Source of the DNA: Thalassoglobus polymorphus
Lineage (GTDB): Bacteria > Planctomycetota > Planctomycetia > Planctomycetales > Planctomycetaceae
Reading direction: 5' to 3'
Assembly: GCF_007744255.1 (NCBI RefSeq)
Contig: NZ_CP036267.1
Coordinates: forward strand, 1,781,541 to 1,845,540
Length of the DNA: 64,000 nt
Below are positions 45,253-54,890 of the stretch, piece by piece; position 1 is the first letter of the stretch; every line of letters begins with the position of its first letter. Under the pieces are notes generated by a model. The model was not told the origin of the DNA. It made no database searches and was given only the letters and a program-made list of their open reading frames with translations. The position numbers were made by a program, and so were the translations under genes.

Positions 45253-47738
45253 TCAACTCTCTGACACAGACTCTGAGAATCGTCATCGCGGTCGGGTTTG
45301 TCGCGGCTTCTTCGACAGCTCTCTTCGCCCAGGAACCAACTACGATTGTCGCTTTTGGAGATTCGACAACTGCTGTCCGTGGGAAGTTGAAGACATATTC
45401 CAAATTTCTACAAACCGGACTTTCCCGAAGTGATGTCCCCGTGCACGTCATTAACGCGGGCATCGGTGGAAACAATACTCAGCATGCACGGGCTCGCTTC
45501 GAGAAAGACGTCCTCTCGCACGACCCGGATGTTGTGATTATCCAATTCGGAATTAACGACGCTGCTGTTGATGTCTGGAAAACTCCACCTGCGACGCAAC
45601 CACGAATCGCTTTGGAAGAGTACGAAACCAACTTGCGGCACTTCATCGCTGAACTTCACAAACGTAAAGTGAAGATCATTCTCATGACGCCCAATCCGCT
45701 GCGTTGGACGCCGAAAATGCTCGAAATGTATGGCAAGTCCCCTTATCTTCCAGAAGAGAAAGATGGCTTCAATGTTCTGCTCAGGGAGTATGCAGAAGCT
45801 GTTCGCGAAATCGCCAAAGCTGAAGATGTCCAGTTGGTTGATGTCGAGAGAGCCTTTGATAGGTTTGAGAAAGCAAAAGGAGAGTCCGTTGATGATCTTT
45901 TGCTTGACGGGATTCATCCCAACGAGCGTGGACATCGCCTGATCGCAGATGCACTGATCTCCCTCCTGACACCGGAAAAGCCGCCTTTGAAGAAGCCCGT
46001 GTCGAAGAAAACGACGTTGTCGCATCCGGATCAATGGCAGCATGCAGCCAAGGCTGAACTCATCACGGATATGACTCTCTGCACACCCGCCGACGCTCTC
46101 TCTGACCGTCGGCATCATGATAAGTGGAAAGTGTTCGAGTATGAAACAGCCGATTTTTCTGGGAAATGTGTCTCCATCGGTCGCGAATCCTCGGCTCCTG
46201 ACCTGACCTTGAAGCTGAACAAGAAAGGCTGGCACGCTGTTTATATTGGCTTGAGTACAATCACCGATCTGGTACGTCCGGCGAAGAATAATGTCGAAGC
46301 GAAATTCACCAGCGACCCGGCTTACACTCGTCTGACGAATCGACAGAATCTCGCTTCCCGTCGGCGAGATGTCTTAGAAGAAGTCTTTCTGGGGGCTGTC
46401 GATCTGACGGACAACGATTTGCAGTTCTCAACTGTGTATAAAATGCCGGCGCGGATTCACTATGTCAAAACGATTCCTTTGAGCGAGGAGGAAGTCGCAG
46501 CGCTGCTTGAAGATCGTGCCCAGTCGGTCACGAAAACCTCGGTGGCAACCTTCGACGGATATACGTGGATTCATCCCTTTCGCCCACAAAACCGAGCCGA
46601 TCTGGCAGCGACCTTCTCAGCGTATCGTGACAGTGATTTCAAGACCTGGTGGTTTCAACTCGGTGGAGCGGATTTAGTGCATCATCCGAGTCAGGTGGGC
46701 AACCTGATGGGTGGGCATCTCGATACATTTCCTCGGGGTGTTGATCGCGAATATGTAGAATCGGTGCGCCACCTGCATCAACAAAGGATTGATCCGCTGA
46801 AGGTCGCAGCCGACGAGGCACATGCTCAGAATGCCGAATTCTTCGTCTGCTTGCGCGCAGCTGGCTGGAAAGCAGCCCCTCCCTGGGAGGAATTCTTCAT
46901 AAGCGATTTTTATGAAGCTCATCCTGAGTGGCGCTGTATTGATTATGACGGCACGCCGACAATGCACCTCAGCTACGCAGCGGAAGAAGTGCAAGACCAT
47001 CTCATCGAGGTTTACCGAGAAGCACTCAAATGCGGGGCGGATGGGGCTGGATTCCTGTTCCATCGGGGGATGCCGATGATTCTCTGGGAAGAACCATTCT
47101 GTCAGCGATTCATAAAAGAATTTGGCGAAGACCCACGTGAAATCGCAGAGGATGATCCACGTGTGTTTCAACTTCGAGCAAAGATTGTGACGGAATTTAT
47201 TCGCAAAATCAGAGCAGTCCTCGATGAAACCGCAGCGACCCGCGATGATCCCAAAAAACGACTCAAGCTCGCCGTTTCAACCTTTTCAACACCCGCAGAT
47301 AACAAGAAGTTTGGGTTGGACGTTGAACGTTGGATTGAAGAGGAACTGATCGATCAAATCGGGATCGCGTGGTTTGCTTACTACACCAGCGGGCTGCGAA
47401 CCAAAACTGGTGATACGCCCTACTATGCAAAAATCACAGAGGGCACGAATGTGAAAATCTTTCCCTTCTATGTCGGTTGGAAAATGAAATCCGCCGAGGT
47501 TTTGCAGCAGAGCGTCGCTCGCGATTACGATAACGGGGCCGACGGAATCGCTGTCTGGGATCCGAATCAGTTCGTCAATTGGGAATCCGGCAAACATCCG
47601 TATTGGCCTCTCGTCTCCAAACTCGGTCATCGCCAACAAGTCCGCAACGGCTCGCTGATCTACACCCCCGTGACAACCCCACTCACCAGACTCGGCGAAA
47701 ACCACTACAGCCGCTGGTACCCCAACACCGGATTCTAA
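45249..47738 (+). CDS. SGNH/GDSL hydrolase fused to a GH10-like TIM-barrel glycoside hydrolase domain
   Basis: 829 residues, with a signal peptide (LRIVIAVGFVAASSTALFA). Residues 31-245 are an SGNH esterase: FGDST with nucleophile Ser39, GIGGNNT, GIND and the DxxH pair DGIH (Asp220, His223). From about 400 onwards it resembles the family-10-like (GHL10) glycoside hydrolase barrel, with RGVDREYVE, WRCIDYDGTPTMHLSYAAEEVQDHLIEVYREALKCGADGAGF and IGIAWFAYYTS. It is translationally coupled to the sulfatase, so the pair likely removes acyl and sulfate groups and cuts one sulfated polysaccharide. Confidence 0.82.
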   Translation: MINSLTQTLRIVIAVGFVAASSTALFAQEPTTIVAFGDSTTAVRGKLKTYSKFLQTGLSRSDVPVHVINAGIGGNNTQHARARFEKDVLSHDPDVVIIQFGINDAAVDVWKTPPATQPRIALEEYETNLRHFIAELHKRKVKIILMTPNPLRWTPKMLEMYGKSPYLPEEKDGFNVLLREYAEAVREIAKAEDVQLVDVERAFDRFEKAKGESVDDLLLDGIHPNERGHRLIADALISLLTPEKPPLKKPVSKKTTLSHPDQWQHAAKAELITDMTLCTPADALSDRRHHDKWKVFEYETADFSGKCVSIGRESSAPDLTLKLNKKGWHAVYIGLSTITDLVRPAKNNVEAKFTSDPAYTRLTNRQNLASRRRDVLEEVFLGAVDLTDNDLQFSTVYKMPARIHYVKTIPLSEEEVAALLEDRAQSVTKTSVATFDGYTWIHPFRPQNRADLAATFSAYRDSDFKTWWFQLGGADLVHHPSQVGNLMGGHLDTFPRGVDREYVESVRHLHQQRIDPLKVAADEAHAQNAEFFVCLRAAGWKAAPPWEEFFISDFYEAHPEWRCIDYDGTPTMHLSYAAEEVQDHLIEVYREALKCGADGAGFLFHRGMPMILWEEPFCQRFIKEFGEDPREIAEDDPRVFQLRAKIVTEFIRKIRAVLDETAATRDDPKKRLKLAVSTFSTPADNKKFGLDVERWIEEELIDQIGIAWFAYYTSGLRTKTGDTPYYAKITEGTNVKIFPFYVGWKMKSAEVLQQSVARDYDNGADGIAVWDPNQFVNWESGKHPYWPLVSKLGHRQQVRNGSLIYTPVTTPLTRLGENHYSRWYPNTGF

Positions 47739-48025
47739 AACACGTTCGTGTTTTTTGTGTCCGTGAAGATCGCTTCTCGTGTGATGAAACGCTGATGTCC
47801 ACGAGACAGTTCGCGTATATCTTTTTCAAAACTGTTCTCAACACGTTCGTGTTTTTGTGTCCGTGAAGATCGCTTCTTGTGTGATGAAGCGCTGATGTCA
47901 ACGAGACGGTTCGCATACATCTTTTTCAAAACTGTTCTCAACACGTTCGTGTTTTTTGTGTCCGTGAAGATCGCTTCTCGTGTGATGAAGCGCTGATGTC
48001 CACGAGACAGTTCGCGTATATAATA
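47739..48025 (+). repeat. Tandem triplication of a family B-like unit
   Basis: Three units start at 47739, 47840 and 47940 (period 101 and 100 nt), each opening AACACGTTCGTGTT plus a T-run and containing CCGTGAAGATCGCTTCT and CACGAGACAGTTCGC (one base changed in the second copy, CGGTTCGC). Within the first two, about 95% of bases agree. Each opening is a hairpin (AACACG TT CGTGTT) followed by T, so the array also looks like a triple terminator. It directly follows the stop codon of the SGNH gene. Confidence 0.85.
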
Positions 48026-48037
48026 CTCAATACGATT

Positions 48038-48085
48038 TTAGAGCAAATCCGATCTTGTTCTTTACGTTCTGCCTCATTGACCATC
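48038..48085 (-). repeat. Family B interspersed repeat, partial copy B4
   Basis: Matches the right end of B1 in reverse: TTAGAGCAAATCCGATCTTG followed by TTCTTTACGTTCTGCCTCAT. The other end is lost. It follows the tandem array. Confidence 0.65.
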
Positions 48086-48279
48086 GAAATTTCAATGACG
48101 AAACCAGTTGCTCCTGGGCATGCGGTGGAGCGCACTCCTCTTGGAGGGCTGCGAGCAGGACCTGCAACTCAAACGATTGAGCCTCTATGTTATGATGTTG
48201 GAAGATTCGTCTGTTTGGCTCTTAATTGAAGCAGGCGAGAGTTCATTTCACACATAAAATTGAAAAGGTTCCCAGCTTC

Positions 48280-48837
48280 ATGCCATGGTTTATTCCGATC
48301 CTCATTTTCTTTGCGCGAGTTTGCGATGTCTCTCTCGGTACGGTGCGGACGATTCTGATGATTACTGGCCACCGGGCGCTGGCTGTCGTGCTCGGCGTCG
48401 CAGAGGTGACCATTTGGATTCTTGCCGTCGGAGGCGTGATGAAATATCTGAGCTACCCAATCGCGGTCGTCGCCTACGCAGGCGGTTTTGGTGCGGGTGT
48501 GTTGATCGGGATGTTGATCGAAGAAAAGCTGGCCCTCGGGTATCGAATGGTACGGGTCGTCTCCAGAGTCGCAGATGTCGATGTGTCGGGGTTGCTTCGT
48601 GCTGAAGGTTACCGGGTCACACGTGTTGAGGGGAGTGGGATGATGGGGCCGGTGGAGATTGCTTTTACGGTGATTCGTCGGAAACAGTTGTCGCACGTCC
48701 GGAAACTGATGAAAGAGCACGCTCCCGAGGCGTTCATCTCTGTCGAGCGTGTCGAGGCCGCACAAAATGGACAAGCAGTCGCCACAGACTCTCGCTTCGG
48801 GAAGTCGCTGTTAGGTAGAATGGTCGTCAGAAAGTAG
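48280..48837 (+). CDS. UPF0316 / DUF2179 membrane protein
   Basis: 185 residues from ATG 48280: three membrane helices (MPWFIPILIFFARVCDVSLGTVRTI, then about 25-50 and 55-78) followed by a DUF2179 domain (about 85-150) with GYRMVRVVSRV, LRAEGYRVTRVEGSGMMGPVEIAFTVIRRKQ. This matches the UPF0316 (YebE-like) family length. Function of the family is unknown. Start uncertain. Confidence 0.88.
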   Translation: MPWFIPILIFFARVCDVSLGTVRTILMITGHRALAVVLGVAEVTIWILAVGGVMKYLSYPIAVVAYAGGFGAGVLIGMLIEEKLALGYRMVRVVSRVADVDVSGLLRAEGYRVTRVEGSGMMGPVEIAFTVIRRKQLSHVRKLMKEHAPEAFISVERVEAAQNGQAVATDSRFGKSLLGRMVVRK

Positions 48838-49274
48838 CCCGCGTCGTCTACATCTGGCGTCTCCGTTGGCATCGAAACGACACCGACAAAGCATACGGGG
48901 ACGTGACAGTTCCAGTCAGATTTCTTATGGAGCAGTTTGCCTGAGAGTCTGAAGTCAGTCCAATCTTGGCTTGCTTGACTCTGTTCGCTAATCTACCCGA
49001 ATGATTTGTTGGCTCTCAGCACTTTTGGTCCGCAGCGGACCCATGCGATGGTTTTTAGAACCAGTTCGAAAACCTCTGAAATCGCCCTTTTCTCAATGTT
49101 TGAGAGAGCAATTTCAAGTTTCAGGACCAGTTCGAATTCAGATTCAAAATGATTTTACCCGGAATTCTCACCGACCTGCGGTGTCGCGTTCGTTCCGGGT
49201 TTTCGACGAGTGAAAACAATCATACTGGTCAAAACACTACGCCCTCACATTTGATGTGACACGGAAGGTCAAAG
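48838..49274. other. Intergenic region before cysS, with a family A repeat
   Basis: 437 nt. Repeat A4 lies at 49056-49136. No gene seen; the rest is unassigned. Confidence 0.5.
49056..49136 (+). repeat. Family A interspersed repeat, copy A4
   Basis: 81-bp unit from TAGAACCAGTTCG to GGACCAGTTC with the central TTTTCTCA / TGAGAGAG stem. The right TA flank is changed (CGAATT). Confidence 0.85.
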
Positions 49275-50840
49275 ATGTCGCTTCGCGTATACAATACACT
49301 CACCCGCGAGAAGGAACTGTTTGAGACAATCGAGCCGGGAAAGGTCTCGATGTATTTGTGCGGGCCAACGGTTTATAAACCGGCTCACATCGGCCATATG
49401 GTCGGACCGGTCATCTTTGATACGGTCAAGCGCTATCTCAGCTACAACGGGTACGATGTCACTTTTGTTATCAATATCACAGACGTTGATGACAAATTGA
49501 TCAATAAGGCGACTGAGCTCGGAATGGAAGTCAAAGCTCTCGCTGAGCAGATGACGCAGGATTACTTCGACAACCTCAATTCAATGGGTGTTGATTCGAT
49601 CGATCATTTCCCGTACGCGACCGATTACATCAAAGACATGCAGTCGATGATTCAAGGACTCATCGATAAGGGGCATGCATACCCTCTGAACGGGGATGTC
49701 TATTTCAATGTCACCTCCGACGCTGACTACGGAAAACTGAGTCGGCGCAGTGTCGAAGCGATGATGGCGGGAACACGCGTCGAATCTAATGAATCCAAGA
49801 AAAACCCTGCGGACTTCGCACTCTGGAAGGGCTCGAAAGATGGCGAACCGGCCTGGGAGAGTCCCTGGGGACCGGGACGGCCTGGATGGCACATTGAATG
49901 TTCAGTGATGAGCTGCAGGATTCTCGGTGAGTCGATCGACATTCACGGCGGCGGGCTCGACTTGATGTTCCCGCACCATGAGAACGAACTCGCACAGTCC
50001 GAGTCATCTTCGGGGAAAACCTTCGTGCGGTACTGGATGCACAACGGGTTGATGCAGTCCGGGAAAAACACCGGCAAAGTTGGTGGTGGTCACGATAAGC
50101 GGGGAGACAAGCCTGTCTCGGAAAGTGATGCGGAAGAAGCTCAAATTGCGAACAAGCTGGCTGGGTCCGCCGGAGCTGAGTCGGTCAAGACAGCGGTCTT
50201 TGCACATCACCATCCTGAAGTCGTCCGCTTCTTTTTGCTCTCGACGCACTACCGCAGCCCGATTGATTTCTCTCTGGAGAATATTGCGAATACTGAAAAA
50301 AGTATGGAAGGCTTTTACCGGATGTTCGAGAACTTCGAACGTATCACCGGTGAGTGTTTCTACGAACTGCCAGCACCGACGACTCGCGAGGCGACTACCG
50401 ATCTTGCTGGACTTAGTGAGGAATCGAAAACAGTTCTGACCGATTTGCGAGACCGATTCCTCGAAGCGATGGATGACGACTTCAATACCGGCGGTGGGAT
50501 TGGTCTGCTGTTTGAAATGCGGCGCGTCATCAATGGTTTTGTCAGTCAAAATAAGCTCGAAGAGTCTTGCAGCGACGAGCAGAAGTCTCAACTGAAAACC
50601 ATGCTGACGCTCTTCAAAGAGCTCTCGAACCTTGTCGGGGTCTTTCGCAAGCCGATTGAGAAGGAAACCGGTGTCGACGACGAATTCGTCAACGGCCTGA
50701 TGGACTTGGTGCTAGAGATTCGTAAGCAAATGCGAGAAGAAAAGAACTGGGCCGTCGCAGATAAAATTCGTGATGCTTTGAACGAACTGAAAGTCGAAGT
50801 GGAAGATGGCAAAGAGGGCGTCCGCTGGAGCCGTGGATAA
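49275..50840 (+). CDS. cysS: Cysteinyl-tRNA synthetase
   Basis: 521 residues. MYLCGPTVYKPAHIGH carries the first zinc Cys29 and HIGH (38-41); the other zinc ligands are in GWHIECSVMS near 210 and GGGLDLMFPHHENELAQSE near 235. The region where KMSKS should lie (about 285-300) has no such motif; the best match is KLAGS (294-298), preceded by a Gly/Asp/Glu-rich insertion of roughly 25-30 residues. The HHHPEVVRFFLLSTHYRSPIDFS block after it is normal. SD GGAAGG before ATG. It charges tRNA-Cys. Confidence 0.96.
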   Translation: MSLRVYNTLTREKELFETIEPGKVSMYLCGPTVYKPAHIGHMVGPVIFDTVKRYLSYNGYDVTFVINITDVDDKLINKATELGMEVKALAEQMTQDYFDNLNSMGVDSIDHFPYATDYIKDMQSMIQGLIDKGHAYPLNGDVYFNVTSDADYGKLSRRSVEAMMAGTRVESNESKKNPADFALWKGSKDGEPAWESPWGPGRPGWHIECSVMSCRILGESIDIHGGGLDLMFPHHENELAQSESSSGKTFVRYWMHNGLMQSGKNTGKVGGGHDKRGDKPVSESDAEEAQIANKLAGSAGAESVKTAVFAHHHPEVVRFFLLSTHYRSPIDFSLENIANTEKSMEGFYRMFENFERITGECFYELPAPTTREATTDLAGLSEESKTVLTDLRDRFLEAMDDDFNTGGGIGLLFEMRRVINGFVSQNKLEESCSDEQKSQLKTMLTLFKELSNLVGVFRKPIEKETGVDDEFVNGLMDLVLEIRKQMREEKNWAVADKIRDALNELKVEVEDGKEGVRWSRG

Positions 50841-50985
50841 GTCTCGTCGCTTCGACGAAACGAGCAACGTGAAAAGCCAGCTCTTCGTGTCCGTCATCGG
50901 TCTTGACGCTGGGAACGATTCTGCAATAGCTTCTCAATGACACTATTGGCGGGATCGGTCTGCGCAGTGGATTGTGCGTTTCACG

Positions 50986-51089
50986 AGAGCGAATCTGAAA
51001 TCCGTCTTAACAGTACTGTCTCGTGGCAACAGCGTATGGACTTGTGAAAACGTACTTCGCGGACAAGAGAAGCATTGGAAATGCTCTAG
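50986..51089 (-). repeat. Family B interspersed repeat, copy B5
   Basis: 104-bp unit, nearly identical to B2 (37824-37929) over its last 75 nt, and ending GCTCTAG. It lies just before the YCF48-type gene and may separate its promoter from the cysS end. Confidence 0.85.
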
Positions 51090-51147
51090 AGTGACCAATA
51101 GCTGTCTGAAATTTTCCCGTCGGGAATCATCGATTGAGAGAACGAGC

Positions 51148-54100
51148 ATGGATGCTAAAGATTTGAACAGGCGTGTGACAAATGCACTGTTATTCGTGCT
51201 CTTTCTCTGGCTGCCCGGCGGAGGCTTTCTCAACGCTCAAGAGCTGAGTCTGAATGCTCAATCACAACTTTCAGTCTCTCCCTCTCAGGATGATGCCACT
51301 CTGCATGATGTGACATTTGTTGGAAATGAAACAGGTTGGGCAGTTGGCGAGAAAGGGGCAATTTGGAAGACGACCAACGGTGGACGAAGTTGGAGCTTCA
51401 TCCATGCGCATCCTCAACTCCAATCCTATACCCTGGAAAGCGTTCATTTTCTCACGAACCGTGTGGGCTGGATTTCCGGTGGCACTGTTTCTCAGGTGGG
51501 GCGAGTCCATCACGGGATTGTACTTGCGACAACCGATGGGGGCGAAACCTGGACTGTGAAGTCTCACAACCAGTTGCCGTATCTCAGGTCGATTCAGTTC
51601 TTTGATTTAGACAGAGGTTTGGCCGTTGGAGAAAGAACCGCCAAGTATCCCTCTGGGGTGATGAATACTTCGGATGGTGGGCAGACCTGGACAGCGATCC
51701 CTGCCAACGAAAATGCAACTTGGAATGAAGCCGCATTTTTCAATGGAGATACGGGTTTCGTCGTTGGCGATGAAGGGGCTCAGTCGACATTTGCGAACGG
51801 AGCATTAATCGCTGGCGGTGGAAATCTTGGTGGGTTGAAAGCGTTTCGTGATGTCAGTGTTGATTCGACCGGATCGTGCTGGATGGTTGGCGATGGAGCG
51901 TTAATGCTGACGAGTGAAGATCGCGGAGTGAGTTGGTCGCTTCCTGAATTGCGGCTTCCTAAAGAATACGGCGACTTCTTTGACTTCAGTTGTGTTGCTC
52001 AAAAAGGAGGGCATGTCTGGATCGCCGGGAGACCCGGATCGGTCATTCTGCACTCTCCGAATGGTGGGCAGAACTGGGAAATTCAATCGACCGGCGAGAG
52101 TGCCCCGTTAAAAAGTTTGCACTTCAGCGATGAGCATCATGGTGTCGCAGTCGGGATGTTCGGGCGTATTTGCGTCACTGAGGATGGTGGGCAAACCTGG
52201 AAGACGGTGCGAGGGAACAATCGTCGCCTCGCCTTCTGGGCTTTGCATGGTCACAAGAGTCGCGTTCCGTTGGGGTTTTTAACTCGTTGGTCGCGTGAAG
52301 CGGGGTACCGTTCTGCTGTCACTCTCACATCACGTCGTGATTTAGGCGTGGATTCTCACTTCGCCCGGGACGATCGAGTCTTGCTGGAGCAGGCGGTTCT
52401 CGTCGCCGGTGGCAACAGTGCGATGATTGATTGGCGATTACCAGTTTCGTTGCCCGGGTTGGATCGTGATGACGAGAAACTTCTTGATGAATGGTTCAGT
52501 CTGACGGAGAATCGGCTGCAACAGGTTTTGCTGGGGAATTTGGTTGCTCAAATTCGAACCTGGAAACCGGATGTCATTTTGCTGGACGAACCTCCCAAAG
52601 ATGACGCGGTGACAAAACTGATTCATCACGCGCTCCCGCAGGCTGTGGAGCAGGCTCAGGACCCCAACAGGTATCCGGAACATTTCAAGGTCGGGCTGGC
52701 ACCATGGAGTGTGAAGAAAGTTGTGATGGAGCGCGCTCCGGGTTTGAAGGGCTCAATGACTCAGGACAATTTTGAAATTTTGCCGCATCTGAAAACAACA
52801 CTCGATGTTGCCGAGAAACAGGCATCATCACGATTGTTTAAAGAGTCGGACTCAACCATTTCGAATCGCGGTTACGAAGTCTTGTACCTTGCTGCGGGGT
52901 TGGAACTCTCGAAGGGGACTCTCTTCGGAGACTTGGGGATTTCAAAAGGCTCGGACGCTCGTCGAGATGTCCCATCAATTCGATCGATCGACTACGATCG
53001 TCTAATCGATGAGGCAAAACATCGGCGGACAATGACAGCGATCACGCAGCGAATGATCGACAGTCCTCAACAAGGTGCACAACTCCTTGCGCAGCTGGGA
53101 GAAATTCTCAAACCACTTTCAGATGAACAGGCTGCCGCTCAATTGGCAAATCTGGCTTTGAAGTATCGAGAGAGCGGTCAATGGAAGTTGGCTGAAGAGA
53201 CGTATTCGCAGTTGATCATTAACTATTCTCGGGAGCCCGCCGCACTGGATGCGATGTTGTGGTTGGTTGAGTATTCAACGAGTGCCGAGATGAACTGGCA
53301 GCGGTTGCGGACAATCAACGCGAGCAACTCGCAAATCCAGGTTGATCCGACAATCGTTCAGGCCAACTTTCAGAAAGCTCTCGACGTTGCTGCACGAAAT
53401 GCGACTGTCGCCGGGTTTGAGAATGAAGTTCGTCAACTCGATAGCCCTTTGGATGGGAACTCAAACCCATTGGTCCCCACCCTCGGCAACTCCCCTGCTC
53501 TTCTCAATGGAGATGCGACTGGTGCAAATCAGTACGAGCTGCAACTTCGTCGCTGGCAGGAAACAGCAGGCTTGATTGTTGAGGATATGTCGGCCGCATA
53601 TCCGCGTCTCTTCGAAAAGGATGAGATTCAATTCGTGGTCGCAGCCTTAATGCGTCGGCGAAAGCAAGCACGTCGGGCAGACGAAATCTACGGTCGATAC
53701 TTACAGCGTTTGAACGATGATGATCCCTGGCACGTTGCAGCCAAGGGAGAGGCGTATTTGATTCGTCCCGGAGCGGTCTCTCCGAAACCAGTGGTCTCTT
53801 GTAAATCGACTCAACTCGCTCCTGTGCTGGATGGTCGAATCACTGACCTTTGTTGGTCGGAAGCGAATGAAATTCAGCTCGGGAAAGAATCGACCGATGC
53901 GGATTTCATTGGGACTGAGCAGGCACGTGGTGGGCAGGTTCAGATCGTTGAACAGAAACCGATTGTCATGTTCTCGCATGATCAAGAGTATCTTTACATC
54001 GGGGGAACTGTCCCGAAGAGCGATGAGATTGAGTATTCTGAAACTGAGCAAGCAGGTCGTCCTCGGGATGCTGATCTCGGGAAACATGACTACATCTCCA

Positions 54101-54417
54101 TTCAGTTCGATATCGATCGTGACTACGTCACGTATTATCGTTTCGATGTCGATCAACGTGGCTGGACTCGCGAAGCTTGTTGGGATGCCTGGGGATATAA
54201 TCCCGAATGGTTTGTAGCCGCTGCACAGGATGCAACAACATGGTCATTTGAAATTGCGATTCCAATTCAAGAACTCGTCGCTTCTGAACTGAACGTGAAT
54301 CAGACTTGGGCGTTGGGGGTCACACGTGTTATCCCGGGAGTCGGAGTTCAAAGCTGGACGAACTCCGGCGGCGAGACACCCTTGCCACCCCGCTTTGGTT
54401 TTCTTCGATTCGAATAA
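51148..54417 (+). CDS. Large exported YCF48-type multi-domain protein
   Basis: 1089 residues from ATG 51148 (signal peptide ALLFVLFLWLPGGGFLNAQ). Residues about 40-360 form a YCF48/BNR propeller with at least six DGG.TW turns (TTNGGRSW, TTDGGETW, TSDGGQTW, SPNGGQNW, TEDGGQTW). Residues about 370-560 resemble PIG-L-type deacetylases weakly (RVPLGFLTRW, DVILLDEPPKDDAVTKL). The middle (about 700-830) is helical, TPR-like (YRESGQWKLAEETYSQL), and the C-terminus (about 945-1089) resembles a CBM9-like fold (APVLDGRITDLCWSEANE, EYLYIGGTVPKS). Combined roles unknown. Confidence 0.8.
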   Translation: MDAKDLNRRVTNALLFVLFLWLPGGGFLNAQELSLNAQSQLSVSPSQDDATLHDVTFVGNETGWAVGEKGAIWKTTNGGRSWSFIHAHPQLQSYTLESVHFLTNRVGWISGGTVSQVGRVHHGIVLATTDGGETWTVKSHNQLPYLRSIQFFDLDRGLAVGERTAKYPSGVMNTSDGGQTWTAIPANENATWNEAAFFNGDTGFVVGDEGAQSTFANGALIAGGGNLGGLKAFRDVSVDSTGSCWMVGDGALMLTSEDRGVSWSLPELRLPKEYGDFFDFSCVAQKGGHVWIAGRPGSVILHSPNGGQNWEIQSTGESAPLKSLHFSDEHHGVAVGMFGRICVTEDGGQTWKTVRGNNRRLAFWALHGHKSRVPLGFLTRWSREAGYRSAVTLTSRRDLGVDSHFARDDRVLLEQAVLVAGGNSAMIDWRLPVSLPGLDRDDEKLLDEWFSLTENRLQQVLLGNLVAQIRTWKPDVILLDEPPKDDAVTKLIHHALPQAVEQAQDPNRYPEHFKVGLAPWSVKKVVMERAPGLKGSMTQDNFEILPHLKTTLDVAEKQASSRLFKESDSTISNRGYEVLYLAAGLELSKGTLFGDLGISKGSDARRDVPSIRSIDYDRLIDEAKHRRTMTAITQRMIDSPQQGAQLLAQLGEILKPLSDEQAAAQLANLALKYRESGQWKLAEETYSQLIINYSREPAALDAMLWLVEYSTSAEMNWQRLRTINASNSQIQVDPTIVQANFQKALDVAARNATVAGFENEVRQLDSPLDGNSNPLVPTLGNSPALLNGDATGANQYELQLRRWQETAGLIVEDMSAAYPRLFEKDEIQFVVAALMRRRKQARRADEIYGRYLQRLNDDDPWHVAAKGEAYLIRPGAVSPKPVVSCKSTQLAPVLDGRITDLCWSEANEIQLGKESTDADFIGTEQARGGQVQIVEQKPIVMFSHDQEYLYIGGTVPKSDEIEYSETEQAGRPRDADLGKHDYISIQFDIDRDYVTYYRFDVDQRGWTREACWDAWGYNPEWFVAAAQDATTWSFEIAIPIQELVASELNVNQTWALGVTRVIPGVGVQSWTNSGGETPLPPRFGFLRFE

Positions 54418-54423
54418 AGATTT

Positions 54424-54515
54424 TCCAATGTTCACTGTAGCCGTGAAGATCGCTTTAGCGACTTCGTAGAACGCTTGCTACGAATCAGAACGTTGAGACC
54501 AGCATTTTCTTTAAG
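54424..54515 (+). repeat. Family B-like repeat, degenerate copy B6
   Basis: Shares CCGTGAAGATCGCTT, GACTTCGTAGAACGCT and GAATCAGAACGTTGAGACCA with the other copies, but has lost both ends. Confidence 0.5.
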
Positions 54516-54810
54516 AGACCCGATTCTTCACGGGGGACACGGTAGAGCATCCATGAGGAAGTTTCTGTCAAGTCGGGAGTGAGACGATTGCGGGATTTTC
54601 CAGGCATCCATCCGGCATCACTCACCGAAGTGAGGCGCCAATAGACATGATTCGGTCGGTCCCATTCAAACTGACGGTCTCGAAGACCATGCTCTACCAC
54701 GGGATCCAACTGCAATCCCACTCTCCATCTCGACGTGAAACTCTGAACACTCTACTGCTGTGATTTTACTATAAAATGATCTTGCGTGAGTCCCTTTCGC
54801 CTCGCCCTGG
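54516..54810. other. Intergenic region
   Basis: About 300 nt between the YCF48 gene and the IS110 end. A 78-residue minus-strand frame at 54485-54721 has no known family and its start lies in repeat-like sequence, so it was not called. Confidence 0.35.
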
Positions 54811-54841
54811 CCTGGGTCTGCAACTCAAATTGAGACCCAGG
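54811..54841 (-). terminator. Hairpin downstream of the IS110 transposase
   Basis: Arms CCTGGGTCTGCAA and TTGAGACCCAGG pair over about 12 bp with one bulge. It is 50 nt after the transposase stop. It could be a terminator or part of the element's structured non-coding end. Confidence 0.55.
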
Positions 54842-54890
54842 TGATGGTGCGGTGAATGGGACGGTCTCTTTTGCTGAGCTCGAGTCGGGC

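Noticed and set aside
54485-54721. 78-residue minus-strand frame after the YCF48 gene
   Set aside because: No signal, motif or SD; its end lies in a degenerate family B repeat.
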